DNA from: Roseomonas sp. 18066
Lineage (GTDB): Bacteria > Pseudomonadota > Alphaproteobacteria > Acetobacterales > Acetobacteraceae
Direction of reading: 5' to 3'
Assembly (NCBI RefSeq): GCF_902706185.1
Contig: NZ_CACSJM010000034.1
Location: 1-43,122, forward strand
Length of the DNA stretch: 43,122 bases
The position numbers were made by a program, and so were the translations under genes. Positions 13,706 to 23,039 of this stretch are shown here, piece after piece. Position 1 is the first letter of the stretch, and the number at the start of each line of letters is the position of its first letter. Below the pieces are notes generated by a model. The model did not search any database. It saw only the letters and a list, made by a program, of their open reading frames with translations, and was not told where the DNA came from.

Positions 13706-16596
13706 CCCTCCGCGCGGGCCAGCCAGCGCAGGCTGCGCCGGCCGGGCAGGAAGAAATAGCCGCCGCCGCGCAGGCGGACGAAATCGGCGAAGCGGCGGAT
13801 GGTCAGCGGCCCCTCGGGCGTCGGCACGGTCAGCCGGGCGCTGCGGCCGCCGCGCGACAGCACCGCATCCACCTCGTTCTCCAGCCCGTGGAATTGCGGC
13901 GCCATGGCCCAGCTCTGCTGGATGAACTCGAACTGCCGCTCGATATCCAGGTTCAGGCACATGAAATAGAGGCCCGGGCCATGCGCCCCGGCACCGCCGC
14001 CGGCGGCGGCGAAGGCGCGGCCGCGGCGCAGGATGCGGTGCCGGTTGGTGATGGACAGCTGCTCGCGCGAGCCGGGGGCGAAGGAATCGCGCGGATTGGT
14101 CCGCCGCACATGCGCGCCGAAGGGGCAGCGCAGCCCCATCGGGTCCTCGGCGCCGAGCAGGAAGTCATTGTCCATCGGCACGTTCTTCTTGCGGTTGTCC
14201 CAGCCGGTGCCGGGCTCGGTCGGGTGGCGCACCAGCGAGGTGCCGTCCTGCCAGCGGCCGACCATCTTGGCGCCGATCCAGCAGGCGCGCTGCGCCGGGT
14301 CCAGCCCGGGCGGCAGGCCGGCGCGGCCCTCGAGCTCGATGGCGGCCCGGGCCATGAAGCCTTCGAAGGCGGCGACGTCCTGCTCCAGCTGGCGCACCAC
14401 CAGGAAGCTGCCGTTGCGGCCGAAATCGCGCTCGGCCGTGGCGCTGCCGGGCTGGAAGCTCGGCAGCAGCAGCCCGTCGGAATGGCGCTGCTCGCGCACC
14501 GGCAGGATGGCGCCGGGATCCTCGGCCGCGGCCATGCCCGGCGACAGCGGCAGCCCGCCACGGTTGTCGGGATAGCCGTAGAGGAACTCGCCGGGCTCGA
14601 CGGCATGGATCTCGTCGGCATCGCGCATCCAGCGCCGGGTGCCGCGCACGATCGGCTGCGAGACGCCGTCGACGAAGCCGAAGGGCTCGCGCATCGGCCC
14701 GCCATCCGGCGCGGCGGGCGGCGCCAGCTGCAGCTGGTGCAGCAGCCGGCCGCCCTGCAGCGCCAGCGCCGTGGTGGCCTCGGCGATGGCCGCGGCCAGG
14801 GCGGCGGCATCCTCGGCATAGAGGTTCAGCACCGCATCGGGGACGGGGTCGGCGCCCCAGAGCCAGTCGGCCGGCCCGTCATCGCCGGTGTCGGACAGGA
14901 TATGGGCGCGCACCGGATGCGCCATGCCCTGGCGGAAGGCCTGCGGGAACTGCGCCAGCGTCGCCGGCGGCAGGCCGAGCTTCTGCAGCCCGCCGGCGGC
15001 GAGGCCGAGCTGCTGCACGGTGCCGACCGGCAGCTCCTCGCCATAGGTGATGCGCGGCTCCAGCGCGCGCAGCCAGGCGCGGGCGGCGGCGGGCTCGGCC
15101 GGCAGGGCCAGGACCAGGCTGGCCGCGGCCGGCTGGCGCTTCAGCCCGCCATAGAAGATCGACTGCACCTCGCCGCTTTCGATGATGCCGGCGGGGCGGG
15201 CGCTGGAGCCGAGCAGGCTGAACCAGGCGGCGGCCTCGTCCTCGGTGGCCGCCGTCAGCAGCCCGTGGCGGATCGCCGCATTGGCGCGGATGCGGGCGGT
15301 GGTCAGGCGGGGATAGGCGGAATACCAGAAGCGGGTCGGGCGCTGCTGGCGGCGGGCCCAGCGCTTGAAGCGGTCGCCGTCGGTGGCGCCCTTCTGGAAC
15401 AGGTTCTCGGTCGCCGGGAAGCCGGCGGTGTTGCTCCAGACGCCGGTCAGGCCATTGGCGGCCTTGGTGATGAAATCCTCCAGGTAGCTTTCCCAGCTGC
15501 CGCCGAAATTGGAGAAGAACAGCAGCCGGTCGGTGCCGGGCAGCAGCACCCAGCGGGCGAAATGGATGGTGCCGATCTCGCCCAGGAAGCCCGGGCGGAA
15601 ATGCCGGGCCACCATCAGCCCGATGACGCGGAAGGCCAGGCGCAGCGTCAGCTTCCTGAACCATCCGGCCTGCATCACCGAAATGCCGGCCAGGTGGTTC
15701 TGCAGCGCGCGGTTCTCATGCGCGGTGACCTGCTCCAGCACGCCGGCCTCGGGCAGGCTGTCATCGGCGGTATTGGCGCGCTCGCTGCGGCGCAGGCGGA
15801 GGAACAGCCAGGCGAGCAGCCCGGCCAGGGCCAGCACCCCCACCGCCGCGGCGGCGACCAGCGTGGCGAAGCCCAGCGCCGCGCCGCCCGCCTTGCCGGC
15901 CAGCCAGCCGGCCAGCAGCACCAGCAGCCCGAGCGGCAGCAGCACCGGCCAGAGGAAGCTCCAGGCAGCGGCCAGCACCAGCCCCGCCATCCCGTCCTGC
16001 ATCCCCGAGGCGCGGGGCAGCGGCGTCACCGGCTCGACCTGGCGCATGCCGGCGAGCTCGGGCGGCAGCTCGGCGCCGAAGACGCGGTCGCGCAGCTGGC
16101 GCAGCCGGGCCAAAGGCGTGGCGCCGGGGATGGCGCCCTCGTCCATCACGCCGCGCAGCCGGCGCGTCAGCTGGTGCTCGTCGAGGATGCGGGCGGCCGA
16201 CATGCCCGGGGTGCCGCAGAAATCGAGGCCCGGCACCTCGAACAGCCCGGCGCCGGTGCGGATGCGGTGCCGGGCCAGCAGGTCGTGCAGGGCGCCGCGC
16301 TGCAACCCGGCGGCGTCGAGGATCAGCGCCATCTCGGCGGCCAGCAGATCGGTCAGGATGCGCGGCGCCGCGCCCTCGCTGTCATCGACCGAGATCTCGA
16401 TGACCAGGTGGGCGGGCTTGCCGCGGTCGCCGGGCACGGTGGTGATGCTGAGGAAATGCAGCCCCTGGCGGCGCAGCACGTCGCGCAGCGGGCCGCGGTC
16501 CAGCAGGCGCTGGCCCAGCACCTCCAGCCGGTCGTCGACGGCGGCCAGATGCGCGGCGTCGAAAGGCACGCCGTAGGTCAGCATGAACTGCCGCAT
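13702..16596 (-). CDS. Large Dyp-type haem peroxidase with N-terminal membrane region
   Basis: A 964-residue protein, about twice or more the length of a normal Dyp peroxidase. Residues 1-200 are a soluble domain I do not recognise. Two membrane helices follow (about 205-233 and 240-266), then a long middle domain (NTADDSLPEAGVLEQVTAHE, FFSNFGGSWESYLEDFITKA). The C-terminal half is Dyp-type: GFVDG (640-644, catalytic Asp643), proximal haem ligand His829 in CPFGAHVRRTNPRD, and the ending GGGYFFLPG. ATG 16596 has a strong site GGGAGGTT (16601-16608). Longer upstream starts only add Arg/Ala shadow sequence. There is no signal peptide, so the catalytic half probably faces the cytoplasm. The natural substrate is unknown. 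The stop codon lies in the palindromic element. Confidence 0.85.
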   Translation of the reverse strand: MRQFMLTYGVPFDAAHLAAVDDRLEVLGQRLLDRGPLRDVLRRQGLHFLSITTVPGDRGKPAHLVIEISVDDSEGAAPRILTDLLAAEMALILDAAGLQRGALHDLLARHRIRTGAGLFEVPGLDFCGTPGMSAARILDEHQLTRRLRGVMDEGAIPGATPLARLRQLRDRVFGAELPPELAGMRQVEPVTPLPRASGMQDGMAGLVLAAAWSFLWPVLLPLGLLVLLAGWLAGKAGGAALGFATLVAAAAVGVLALAGLLAWLFLRLRRSERANTADDSLPEAGVLEQVTAHENRALQNHLAGISVMQAGWFRKLTLRLAFRVIGLMVARHFRPGFLGEIGTIHFARWVLLPGTDRLLFFSNFGGSWESYLEDFITKAANGLTGVWSNTAGFPATENLFQKGATDGDRFKRWARRQQRPTRFWYSAYPRLTTARIRANAAIRHGLLTAATEDEAAAWFSLLGSSARPAGIIESGEVQSIFYGGLKRQPAAASLVLALPAEPAAARAWLRALEPRITYGEELPVGTVQQLGLAAGGLQKLGLPPATLAQFPQAFRQGMAHPVRAHILSDTGDDGPADWLWGADPVPDAVLNLYAEDAAALAAAIAEATTALALQGGRLLHQLQLAPPAAPDGGPMREPFGFVDGVSQPIVRGTRRWMRDADEIHAVEPGEFLYGYPDNRGGLPLSPGMAAAEDPGAILPVREQRHSDGLLLPSFQPGSATAERDFGRNGSFLVVRQLEQDVAAFEGFMARAAIELEGRAGLPPGLDPAQRACWIGAKMVGRWQDGTSLVRHPTEPGTGWDNRKKNVPMDNDFLLGAEDPMGLRCPFGAHVRRTNPRDSFAPGSREQLSITNRHRILRRGRAFAAAGGGAGAHGPGLYFMCLNLDIERQFEFIQQSWAMAPQFHGLENEVDAVLSRGGRSARLTVPTPEGPLTIRRFADFVRLRGGGYFFLPGRRSLRWLARAEG

Positions 16597-16613
16597 GGCG
16601 AACCTCCCGGGCA

Positions 16614-16631
16614 GGGGGTTTCGGGACCCCC
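16614..16631 (-). terminator. GGGGGT/ACCCCC hairpin between pxpC and the peroxidase gene
   Basis: A perfect 6-bp GC stem (16614-16619/16626-16631) with a 6-base loop lies 66 bases past the pxpC stop and just upstream of the peroxidase ribosome site. There is no U-run, so it may weaken read-through or structure the peroxidase leader rather than act as a strong terminator. Confidence 0.4.
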
Positions 16632-16696
16632 AGCCTAGGCAGTTTCGCCGCGCCAGCGAAATGAATTGCCGGTCATCGGGCGGATCAGCGGGCCGG

Positions 16697-17641
16697 TCAC
16701 CCCGGGTTCGGGCGCAGCGCCTCCAGGTAGCGGCCCATAGCCAGGCGGCGGCTGCGCACCAAAGCGATGGCCTGGGCCGGGCTGACCGCCTGGAAGCGCA
16801 GGCGCTGGCGGCTGCGCAACTGCACGAAGCTGTCCAGGCTGGTCGACAGCACGGTCGCGATCTTCGGATAGCCGCCGGTGCTCTGGTGGTCGGCCAGCAG
16901 CACCGTCGGCACCGCATCGCCCGAGACCTGGACCGAGCCACGGGCGATCGGCTCCGAGGGCATGTCCAGCGCGGCATTGGGCGGCAGCGCCGGGCCGTTC
17001 AGCCGCACGCCCATGCGGTCATAGGCGTCGCTGAGCGCATAGGTGGCGCCGAGGAAGGTGGCGATGGTCTCGGGCGCGAAGAAGCGGTCCTGCGGGCCGA
17101 GCACCACCGGCACCTCCGACAGCGGGCGGGCCCAGAGCGGCAGCGGGATGGCGCGCGGCGCCACCACCCGGGTTTCCTCCAGCGTGATCGCCTGGCCCTC
17201 GGTCAGCAGCCCGCCGCCCAGCCCGGTCGGGCCATGGGTGGAAATGCTGTCGAGCCAAGGGGCCACCTGCAGCCGGCCGGCAAATGACAAATAAGTCCAG
17301 CAGCCCCAGAAGCCGGGGCGGATGGTCAGCACCTGGCCGGCGCGGAGCGTCAGCACCGTCCAGGCGCCGTGGCGGACGCCGTCCAGCGTCACCTGGAAGC
17401 CGCCGCCGGCGACCGCCAGGCTGACCTCGCCGGCGTCGCAGGCCAGGGTCAGCCCGCCGGGGGAGATCTCGATGGCGCCGGCCTCGTCCGGATTGCCCAG
17501 GACGGCCTGGGCGGCGGCGAAGCTGGCGCGGTCCATCGGCCCCGAGGTCGGCACGCCGAAGCGCATCTTCCCGAAGCGCCCGGCATCCTGGAAGGTGACA
17601 TGCGGGCCGGCCTGGGTGACGGTCAGCTGCGCGGTGCTCAT
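16697..17641 (-). CDS. pxpC: 5-oxoprolinase subunit PxpC
   Basis: With PxpA and PxpB this 314-residue protein hydrolyses 5-oxoproline to glutamate using ATP in the cytoplasm. The AHS2 / biotin-dependent carboxyltransferase-like fold is clear from TVTQAGPHVTFQDAGRFG, RFGVPTSGPMDRASFAAA, AIEISPGGLTL, DRMGVRLNG and PTVLLADHQSTGGYPKIA. Start 17641 (MSTAQL) overlaps the pxpB stop as ATGA, which decides it against the longer frame. It is last in the operon. Such proteins were once named allophanate hydrolase or urea amidolyase-like; the complete A-B-C set favours the oxoprolinase name. Confidence 0.9.
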   Translation of the reverse strand: MSTAQLTVTQAGPHVTFQDAGRFGKMRFGVPTSGPMDRASFAAAQAVLGNPDEAGAIEISPGGLTLACDAGEVSLAVAGGGFQVTLDGVRHGAWTVLTLRAGQVLTIRPGFWGCWTYLSFAGRLQVAPWLDSISTHGPTGLGGGLLTEGQAITLEETRVVAPRAIPLPLWARPLSEVPVVLGPQDRFFAPETIATFLGATYALSDAYDRMGVRLNGPALPPNAALDMPSEPIARGSVQVSGDAVPTVLLADHQSTGGYPKIATVLSTSLDSFVQLRSRQRLRFQAVSPAQAIALVRSRRLAMGRYLEALRPNPG

Positions 17642-18327
17642 GCGCGGCTCTCCGCCTCGAATTGCTCGCGGGTGATGCGGGTGAAGCGGACGCTGTCGCC
17701 GACATCGAACAGGAAGGGCCGGTCGCTGTCGCCGCCATCCAGGATGCGGGTCGGCGAGCGGCCGATATTCCACCAGCCATTCGGCATGATCATGGTGGTG
17801 ACCAGGCATTGCGGCCCGGCGATGACCACGCTGCCGGCGGCGGTGCCGCGCACCGGCGCGGTCTTGCGCGGCAGGCGGATGGCCTCGGGCACGCCGGCCA
17901 GATAGGCGTAGCCCGGGGCGAAGCCATACATGTAGACGCGGTAGTCGCCGGCCAGGTGGGCGGCGATGATGGCCTCGGCCTCCAGCCCGGTGGCGGCGAC
18001 CACGGCCGCCATGTCGGGGGCGAGCGCCGCCTCGTAGCAGACGCGGACCTCGCGCGGCTGGCCGGGCCTGCGCGCCACGGCGGGTGCGGCGATCAGCCGG
18101 CGCAGCGCGGCCTCGACCGTCGCATGGTCGGTCAGCACGGGGTCGAAGCGGACCAGGATGTTGACATAGGCGGGGACGGCTTCGAGGAAGCCGGGCACGC
18201 TCTCGGCCGACAGCCCGGCATCGAGCCGCAGCACCTGGTCATGCACCCCGTTGTCGATGCGGTCGCCGAACTCGACCAGCAGCCCATGGTCGGCGACCGG
18301 CCGGAACACCGGATAGGCAAAGCTCAT
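17638..18327 (-). CDS. pxpB: 5-oxoprolinase subunit PxpB
   Basis: A 229-residue AHS1 / KipI-like protein. Family marks include HGLLVEFGD, YVNILVRFDP, YGFAPGYAYLAGVP, LPRKTAPVRGTAAGSV and VIAGPQ, with the normal full length. It pairs with PxpC to couple ATP use to lactam opening. It begins 8 bases after the pxpA stop and overlaps the pxpC start by four bases, so the three subunits are co-translated. Confidence 0.9.
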   Translation of the reverse strand: MSFAYPVFRPVADHGLLVEFGDRIDNGVHDQVLRLDAGLSAESVPGFLEAVPAYVNILVRFDPVLTDHATVEAALRRLIAAPAVARRPGQPREVRVCYEAALAPDMAAVVAATGLEAEAIIAAHLAGDYRVYMYGFAPGYAYLAGVPEAIRLPRKTAPVRGTAAGSVVIAGPQCLVTTMIMPNGWWNIGRSPTRILDGGDSDRPFLFDVGDSVRFTRITREQFEAESRA

Positions 18328-18335
18328 GGGGCGGC

Positions 18336-19109
18336 CTAGAGGGGCTTGGACAAGAACGGCGCCACGGTGATGCCGGCCTCATTCAGGCGGCGGCGGATAT
18401 GCTGGGCCATGGCGACCGCGCCCGGGCTGTCGCCATGGACGCAGACCGAGACGGCGTCCAGCTTGATCGGCGCGCCGTCGACCACGGGCATCAGCCCGGT
18501 CTCGAGGAACTGGATCAGGCGGGATGCCGCTTCTTCCGGATCATGCAGCATGGCGTCCGGCCGGCTGCGCGGCACCAGCTGGCCGTTCGACAGATAGCCG
18601 CGATCGGCAAAGATCTCGCTGAAGGTGGGCAGCCCGGCATCGCGGCCGGCGCGGTCCAGCGCGGTGCCGGAAATCGCCAGCATGGCGAGGTCGGGGGAGA
18701 TCGCCTTCACCGCGCGCGCCACGGCGGCGGCGACATCGGGCTCGGCCGCGGCCCAGTTGCCCAGCGCGCCATGCGTCTTGACGAAGCGCACCTTGGTGCC
18801 GACCAGGGCGGCGGCGCCCATCAGCGCGCCGACCTGGGTCGCGACCAGGCGCTCGACCTCGCCCATCGTGTGCGGGATCAGGCGGCGGCCGAAGCCCTCG
18901 CGGTCGGCGAAGCCCGGATGCGCGCCGGCGACGACGCCCTGGTCGCGCGCCAGGGTCAGCGTCTTGAACATGGTCTCCGGGTCGCTGGCATGGGCGCCGC
19001 AGGCGATGTTGGCGCTGGTGACGACCCGCAGCAGCGCGCCGTCATCGCCCATCTGCCAGGGGCCGTAGCTCTCGCCGAGATCGGAATTGAGGTCGATCGT
19101 CCGCGCCAT
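18336..19109 (-). CDS. pxpA: 5-oxoprolinase subunit PxpA (LamB/YcsF family)
   Basis: A 257-residue LamB/YcsF protein with all family blocks: DLNSDLGESYGPW (6-18), NIACGAHASDP, AGAHPGFADREGFGRR, VKTHGALGN, EIFADRGYLSNGQLVPR and VCVHGDSPGAV. It is the subunit thought to receive the lactam for hydrolysis with PxpB/PxpC. It lies 42 bases downstream of the fused permease gene, still in the same direction. That proximity suggests the imported solute, or a breakdown product, is 5-oxoproline or a related lactam. Confidence 0.92.
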   Translation of the reverse strand: MARTIDLNSDLGESYGPWQMGDDGALLRVVTSANIACGAHASDPETMFKTLTLARDQGVVAGAHPGFADREGFGRRLIPHTMGEVERLVATQVGALMGAAALVGTKVRFVKTHGALGNWAAAEPDVAAAVARAVKAISPDLAMLAISGTALDRAGRDAGLPTFSEIFADRGYLSNGQLVPRSRPDAMLHDPEEAASRLIQFLETGLMPVVDGAPIKLDAVSVCVHGDSPGAVAMAQHIRRRLNEAGITVAPFLSKPL

Positions 19110-19151
19110 GGGGCTGGTCCTCGTCGGTTCGGGGGTGATCCTATGGCGGGA

Positions 19152-20837
19152 TCAGCGGGTTCGCCAGGGGGCCGACCACAGGCGCAGCCGCGCGATCAAC
19201 GCCGCCAGCAGCAGCAGGCCGAGCTGCAGCACGCCGACCACCGCGGTCTTCGGGCTGATCTCGAGGCGGATATCCTCCCACATGCGCATGGCGATGGTGG
19301 TGCCGTTGGGGGACGACAGGAACAGGCTGATGATCAGGTCGTCGAAGCCCGCGAGAAAGGCGAAGAGAAAAGCGCTGGCGAAGGAGGCGGCGAGCAGCGG
19401 CAGGGTCACGTCGCGGAAGCGGCGCAGCGGCGCGGCGCCCAGGCTGGCGGCGGCACGTTCCAGGTCGGTGTCGAAGCGGCGAAGTGCTGCGACCAGGATG
19501 ATCACCACATAGGGCAGGCCGGTCACCGTATAGGCGATCCAGAAGCTGGCGATGCTGCCGTTCAGCCCGAGCCGCACCGCGGTGAAGAACAGCCCGAGGG
19601 CCAGCGCGATATGCGGCAGGATCATCGGCGCGACCGCCAGCAGCCAGAGCAGCCGCCGCCCCTGGAAGCGCCCGCGCGACAGGGCGAGGGCGAAGGGCGT
19701 GCCGATGGCCAGCGCCGTGGCGGCCCCCGCCAGCGAGACCACCAGGCTGAACCCCGTCGCCCGCAGCCAGGCCTCGTCCGCGAAGAAGGAAAAGAACCAG
19801 CGCAGCGACCAGCCGGGCGGCGGGAAGCTGAGATAGGGCGCGCTGCTGAAGGCGATCAGCACGACGACGATCATCGGCGCCAGCAGCAGCGTCATCAGCA
19901 GCAGACCGTAGCCCCAGAGCAGCGGCGTCGCGATGGGCGCCAGCAGGCCCGCGACCGCGGCGCCGAGCCGGCGCAGCAGCGGCGGCAGCGGCAGGCGGCG
20001 GGCCGGGGCGGCGGTGGTGTCCTCGCCGGCCATGGCGACGATGCGCTTGCGGAGCAGCAGCATCAGCGCGGTGACGAGGGCCAGCAGCAGGCAGGCCTGG
20101 GCGGCGGCGGTGTCGAATTCGGCCAGGGTGCTGACGCGCACCTCGATCGCCTGGGCCACCAGATAGTCGCCCGGCGCGCCGAGCAGGGCCGGCGTGATGT
20201 AGAAGCCCATGGCGGCCAGGAAGACCAGCGCGGCGCCGGCGCTGACGCCGGGCCAGGACAGCGGCAGGAAGATCGTCGAAAAGCTGCTGCCGGGGGGGGC
20301 GCCCAGGCTGGCGCCGGCGCGCATCAGCGCCGGGTCGATGCGCTGCATGGCCGCGAAGATCGGGAAGACCGCCATCGGCAGCAGGATATGCACCATGCCG
20401 ACATAGGAGCCGAAGCGGTTGAAGACGAGTGGCAGCGGCTCCTCGATCAGGCCCAGCGATTCCAGCGCGCGGTTGACCAGCCCGTTGCCGCCCAGGATGG
20501 CGACCCAGGCATAGGAGCGGATCAGGATGCTGGTGAGGTACGGCACCGCGACCAGCGCCATGATCTGCGCGCCCCAGCGCCGCGCCGTGGTCGCCGCCCA
20601 ATAGGCCAGCGGATAGGCCAGCGCCAGGGTCAGCAGCGTCACCACCGCCGCCATGGAGAAGGTGCGGCCGAGGATGCCGAGGAAGGTGCGCGACGACAGC
20701 ACCTCGCCCCAGGCGCCCATGGAAAACAGACCGCCCTGGTGCAGGCTGGTCCAGACGACGCTGCCCATCGGCAGGATGAAGCCGATGCCGAGCGCGATCA
20801 GCGCCGGCAGCATCAACAGGAAAGGGCGGTTCAGCAT
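19152..20837 (-). CDS. ABC transporter permease, fused PotB-PotC type
   Basis: A 561-residue membrane protein with two complete binding-protein-dependent permease halves. Half 1 (about 1-270) has the coupling motif RAGASLGAPPGSSFSTIFLP; half 2 (about 300-561) has RAAASLGAAPLRRFRDVTLP. A linker (MAGEDTTAAPARRLPLPPLL) joins them. In most polyamine/opine-type systems the halves are separate proteins, so one polypeptide forms the pore here. It follows the binding protein by 28 bases and works with the ATPase at 21960. The solute is not set by sequence; neighbours suggest a cyclic or peptidic amide. Confidence 0.9.
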   Translation of the reverse strand: MLNRPFLLMLPALIALGIGFILPMGSVVWTSLHQGGLFSMGAWGEVLSSRTFLGILGRTFSMAAVVTLLTLALAYPLAYWAATTARRWGAQIMALVAVPYLTSILIRSYAWVAILGGNGLVNRALESLGLIEEPLPLVFNRFGSYVGMVHILLPMAVFPIFAAMQRIDPALMRAGASLGAPPGSSFSTIFLPLSWPGVSAGAALVFLAAMGFYITPALLGAPGDYLVAQAIEVRVSTLAEFDTAAAQACLLLALVTALMLLLRKRIVAMAGEDTTAAPARRLPLPPLLRRLGAAVAGLLAPIATPLLWGYGLLLMTLLLAPMIVVVLIAFSSAPYLSFPPPGWSLRWFFSFFADEAWLRATGFSLVVSLAGAATALAIGTPFALALSRGRFQGRRLLWLLAVAPMILPHIALALGLFFTAVRLGLNGSIASFWIAYTVTGLPYVVIILVAALRRFDTDLERAAASLGAAPLRRFRDVTLPLLAASFASAFLFAFLAGFDDLIISLFLSSPNGTTIAMRMWEDIRLEISPKTAVVGVLQLGLLLLAALIARLRLWSAPWRTR

Positions 20838-20865
20838 CGGCCGGGACAGGCGGGCGTGGCGGGGC

Positions 20866-21960
20866 TCAGCCGGCCGAGACCCACTTCTCCCATTCGGTGA
20901 TGGCGCGGCGCAGCCCGGTCTGGCCGGTGCTGTCGGTCGCGTTCCAGAAGTCGTAGTCCTGCACGATCTGCAGCCCCTTCACCGCCGGCGCGGTCGGCAG
21001 CAGCGCGGCGCGCTCGGCGCTGATATGGTCGAAGGCGCGCGAATTGGTCGGGCCATAGGTGATCAGCTCGGAATAGCGGGCCTGCGGCTCGGCGCGGCTC
21101 ATATAGGCGATGTATTTCTGCGCGTTCTCGGCATTGGCGGCGCCCTTCGGGATCGCCCAGCCGGCCCATTGCAGGATGCCCTGGTTCCAGACCTTGCCGA
21201 TGCTGCCGCCATTGTCGTTGGCGCCGTCGATGCGGCCGTTCCAGGCGCTGCCGAGGCTGGCCTGGCGGTCGATCTGCAGCTGGACGGATTCGGCGCCGTT
21301 CGCCCACCACTTGACGACATCGCCGCGGATGCGCGCCAGGCTGCGGAAGGCACGCTCCCAGTCGATCGGATACAGCTTGTCGGGGGCCACGCCATCGGCC
21401 AGCAGCGCGATCTCGAAGCTGCAGCCATCCGCCGCATTGGCGCCGGCGGCGAGCGTCCGGCGGCCGGGGAAGGCGCGCGCGTCCCAGAGCTGCGCCCAGC
21501 TTTGCGGGGCGCGGTCGCCGTAGCGCTTCTGGTCGAAGGCCAGCAGCATGGAATAGAGCATCGCCGGCGACTGGAACTGCCCGGCGGGGACGATGTCGAA
21601 GGCGCGGCGATCGGCCTCGGCCCAGAAGTTGTAGTCGATCGGCTGCAGCAGCGCGTCCTTCTCGAAGGCCGCCATCGAGCCGCCGGAGATATTGGCCACG
21701 TCATGCTTCGGCGCGCCGGCCAGGATCGCCGCGCGCTGCACGCCGGAATTGACCCCGGCCTGGTGGATGACGCGGATCCCGGTCTCCTTCTCGAAGGGCT
21801 CGGAGAAGGCGCGGCGCTGTGCGACCCCCATGGTGCCGCCGCCATCATGGACGATGACCGAGCCCGTGCCCTTCAGGCTGTTCTGCGCCAGCGCGGGACG
21901 GGCCAGGGTTGCGAGCGCTGTCGCGGCAAGCAGGCCACGGCGTGAGATGATGCTGGACAT
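20866..21960 (-). CDS. Polyamine/opine-type ABC substrate-binding protein
   Basis: A 364-residue periplasmic protein. The signal MSSIISRRGLLAATALATLA carries a twin-Arg SRRGLL motif, so Tat export is likely, with cleavage about ALA|QNS. The body resembles PotD-type solute-binding proteins (GIRVIHQAG, YGDRAPQSWAQLWDARAFPG, WANGAESVQLQID, GWAIPKGAANAENAQKYIA). Start 21960 overlaps the ATPase stop by one base (TGATG). It gives specificity to the importer made with the fused permease. The ligand is unknown; PxpABC downstream and the creatinase-like enzyme upstream point to a lactam or cyclic amidine. Confidence 0.9.
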   Translation of the reverse strand: MSSIISRRGLLAATALATLARPALAQNSLKGTGSVIVHDGGGTMGVAQRRAFSEPFEKETGIRVIHQAGVNSGVQRAAILAGAPKHDVANISGGSMAAFEKDALLQPIDYNFWAEADRRAFDIVPAGQFQSPAMLYSMLLAFDQKRYGDRAPQSWAQLWDARAFPGRRTLAAGANAADGCSFEIALLADGVAPDKLYPIDWERAFRSLARIRGDVVKWWANGAESVQLQIDRQASLGSAWNGRIDGANDNGGSIGKVWNQGILQWAGWAIPKGAANAENAQKYIAYMSRAEPQARYSELITYGPTNSRAFDHISAERAALLPTAPAVKGLQIVQDYDFWNATDSTGQTGLRRAITEWEKWVSAG

Positions 21961-23039
21961 CAAACGGTCTCCTGCGTGTCGAGAGGATCGTAGACCCGGG
22001 CGGTGCCGGGGAGGAAGCGAAGGAAGCCGGCCTCGCCCGGCTGCCACAGCCGGCCGCCGCCCGAGCTGTTCCAGCTGGGCAGCTCCATGGTCAGCTGCTG
22101 GCCGCCGGCGGCCAGCAGCAGCACCTGCTGCGCGCCGCCGAAGCTGGCCTGGATGACGCGGCAGGGCTCTCCCGGCGCGTCGTCCGACAGCGTCATATGC
22201 TCCGGCCGGATGCCGAGCACCTTTCCCGGCGCGGGCGCGGCGCTGTCGGGCGCCAGCGCCCCGGCCAGCGGCGTCGAAAACCCGACGACGCCGCTGTGAT
22301 CAACGGACAGAAAATTGGTGCGGCCGATGAAGTCGGCGACGAAGGCGTCGACCGGGCGGCGGTAGAGCTCCGCCGGCGCGCCGACCTGGCGCAGCCTTCC
22401 ATGGTTCAGCAGGGCGACGCGGTCGGCCATGGACAGCGCCTCCTCCTGGTCATGGGTGACCAGGATGATGGTGGTGCCGAGCTCCTGGTGCAGCTGCTTC
22501 AGCTCCAGCTGCATGTGCTGGCGCAGCTTGCGGTCCAGCGCGCTCATCGGCTCGTCCATCAGCAGCACGGCGGGGCGGAAGATGATGGCCCGGGCGAGGG
22601 CCACCCGCTGCTGCTGCCCGCCCGACAACGCATCGATGCTGCGTGAACCAAGATCGTCAAGGCGCACCGTGCCCAAGGCCTCGGTTACCCGTCGAAGAAT
22701 CTCGCCCTCGGTGACGCCGCGGCGGCGCAGCGGATAGGCCAGGTTCTCCGAGACGCTCATATGCGGGAACAGCGCATAGCGCTGGAACACCATGCCGATT
22801 TCGCGCTGATGCGGCGGCAGATGGTCGACCGGCCTGCCGCCGATGATGATGCGCCCGCTATCGGCGCGCTCGAAGCCGGCGATGGTCATCAGCATGGTCG
22901 ACTTGCCGGAGCCGCTGGGGCCGAGCAGCGCCAGGAATTCCCCGGGCGCCACGGCGAGCGAGACGTCGTCCAGCGCGCGCAGCCGGCCGTAGCGCTTGCT
23001 GAGGCCCTGGATCTCGACGGGCTGCCCGGCCTGGCGCAT
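21960..23039 (-). CDS. PotA-type ABC transporter ATP-binding protein
   Basis: A 359-residue ATPase: Walker A GPSGSGKST (40-48), Q-loop VFQRYALFP, signature LSGGQQQR (138-145), Walker B LLMDEP (159-164) and switch H196. A C-terminal TOBE-like domain (LGIRPEHMTL onward) is typical of the polyamine/iron/opine import group. Its ATG follows the M24 protein stop with no gap (TGAATG) and its own stop overlaps the binding-protein start, so the three genes are tightly coupled. Confidence 0.93.
   Translation of the reverse strand: MRQAGQPVEIQGLSKRYGRLRALDDVSLAVAPGEFLALLGPSGSGKSTMLMTIAGFERADSGRIIIGGRPVDHLPPHQREIGMVFQRYALFPHMSVSENLAYPLRRRGVTEGEILRRVTEALGTVRLDDLGSRSIDALSGGQQQRVALARAIIFRPAVLLMDEPMSALDRKLRQHMQLELKQLHQELGTTIILVTHDQEEALSMADRVALLNHGRLRQVGAPAELYRRPVDAFVADFIGRTNFLSVDHSGVVGFSTPLAGALAPDSAAPAPGKVLGIRPEHMTLSDDAPGEPCRVIQASFGGAQQVLLLAAGGQQLTMELPSWNSSGGGRLWQPGEAGFLRFLPGTARVYDPLDTQETV

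Noticed and set aside
13888..16638. A 900-codon plus-strand frame opposite the peroxidase gene
   Set aside because: Low-complexity Gly/Ala/Gln/His/Arg composition and no motif; the minus strand has the Dyp motifs, ribosome site and membrane helices.
18399..20900. An 830-codon plus-strand frame opposite pxpA and the fused permease
   Set aside because: Extremely Gln/Asp/Arg/His-rich translation, the antisense image of a hydrophobic membrane protein.
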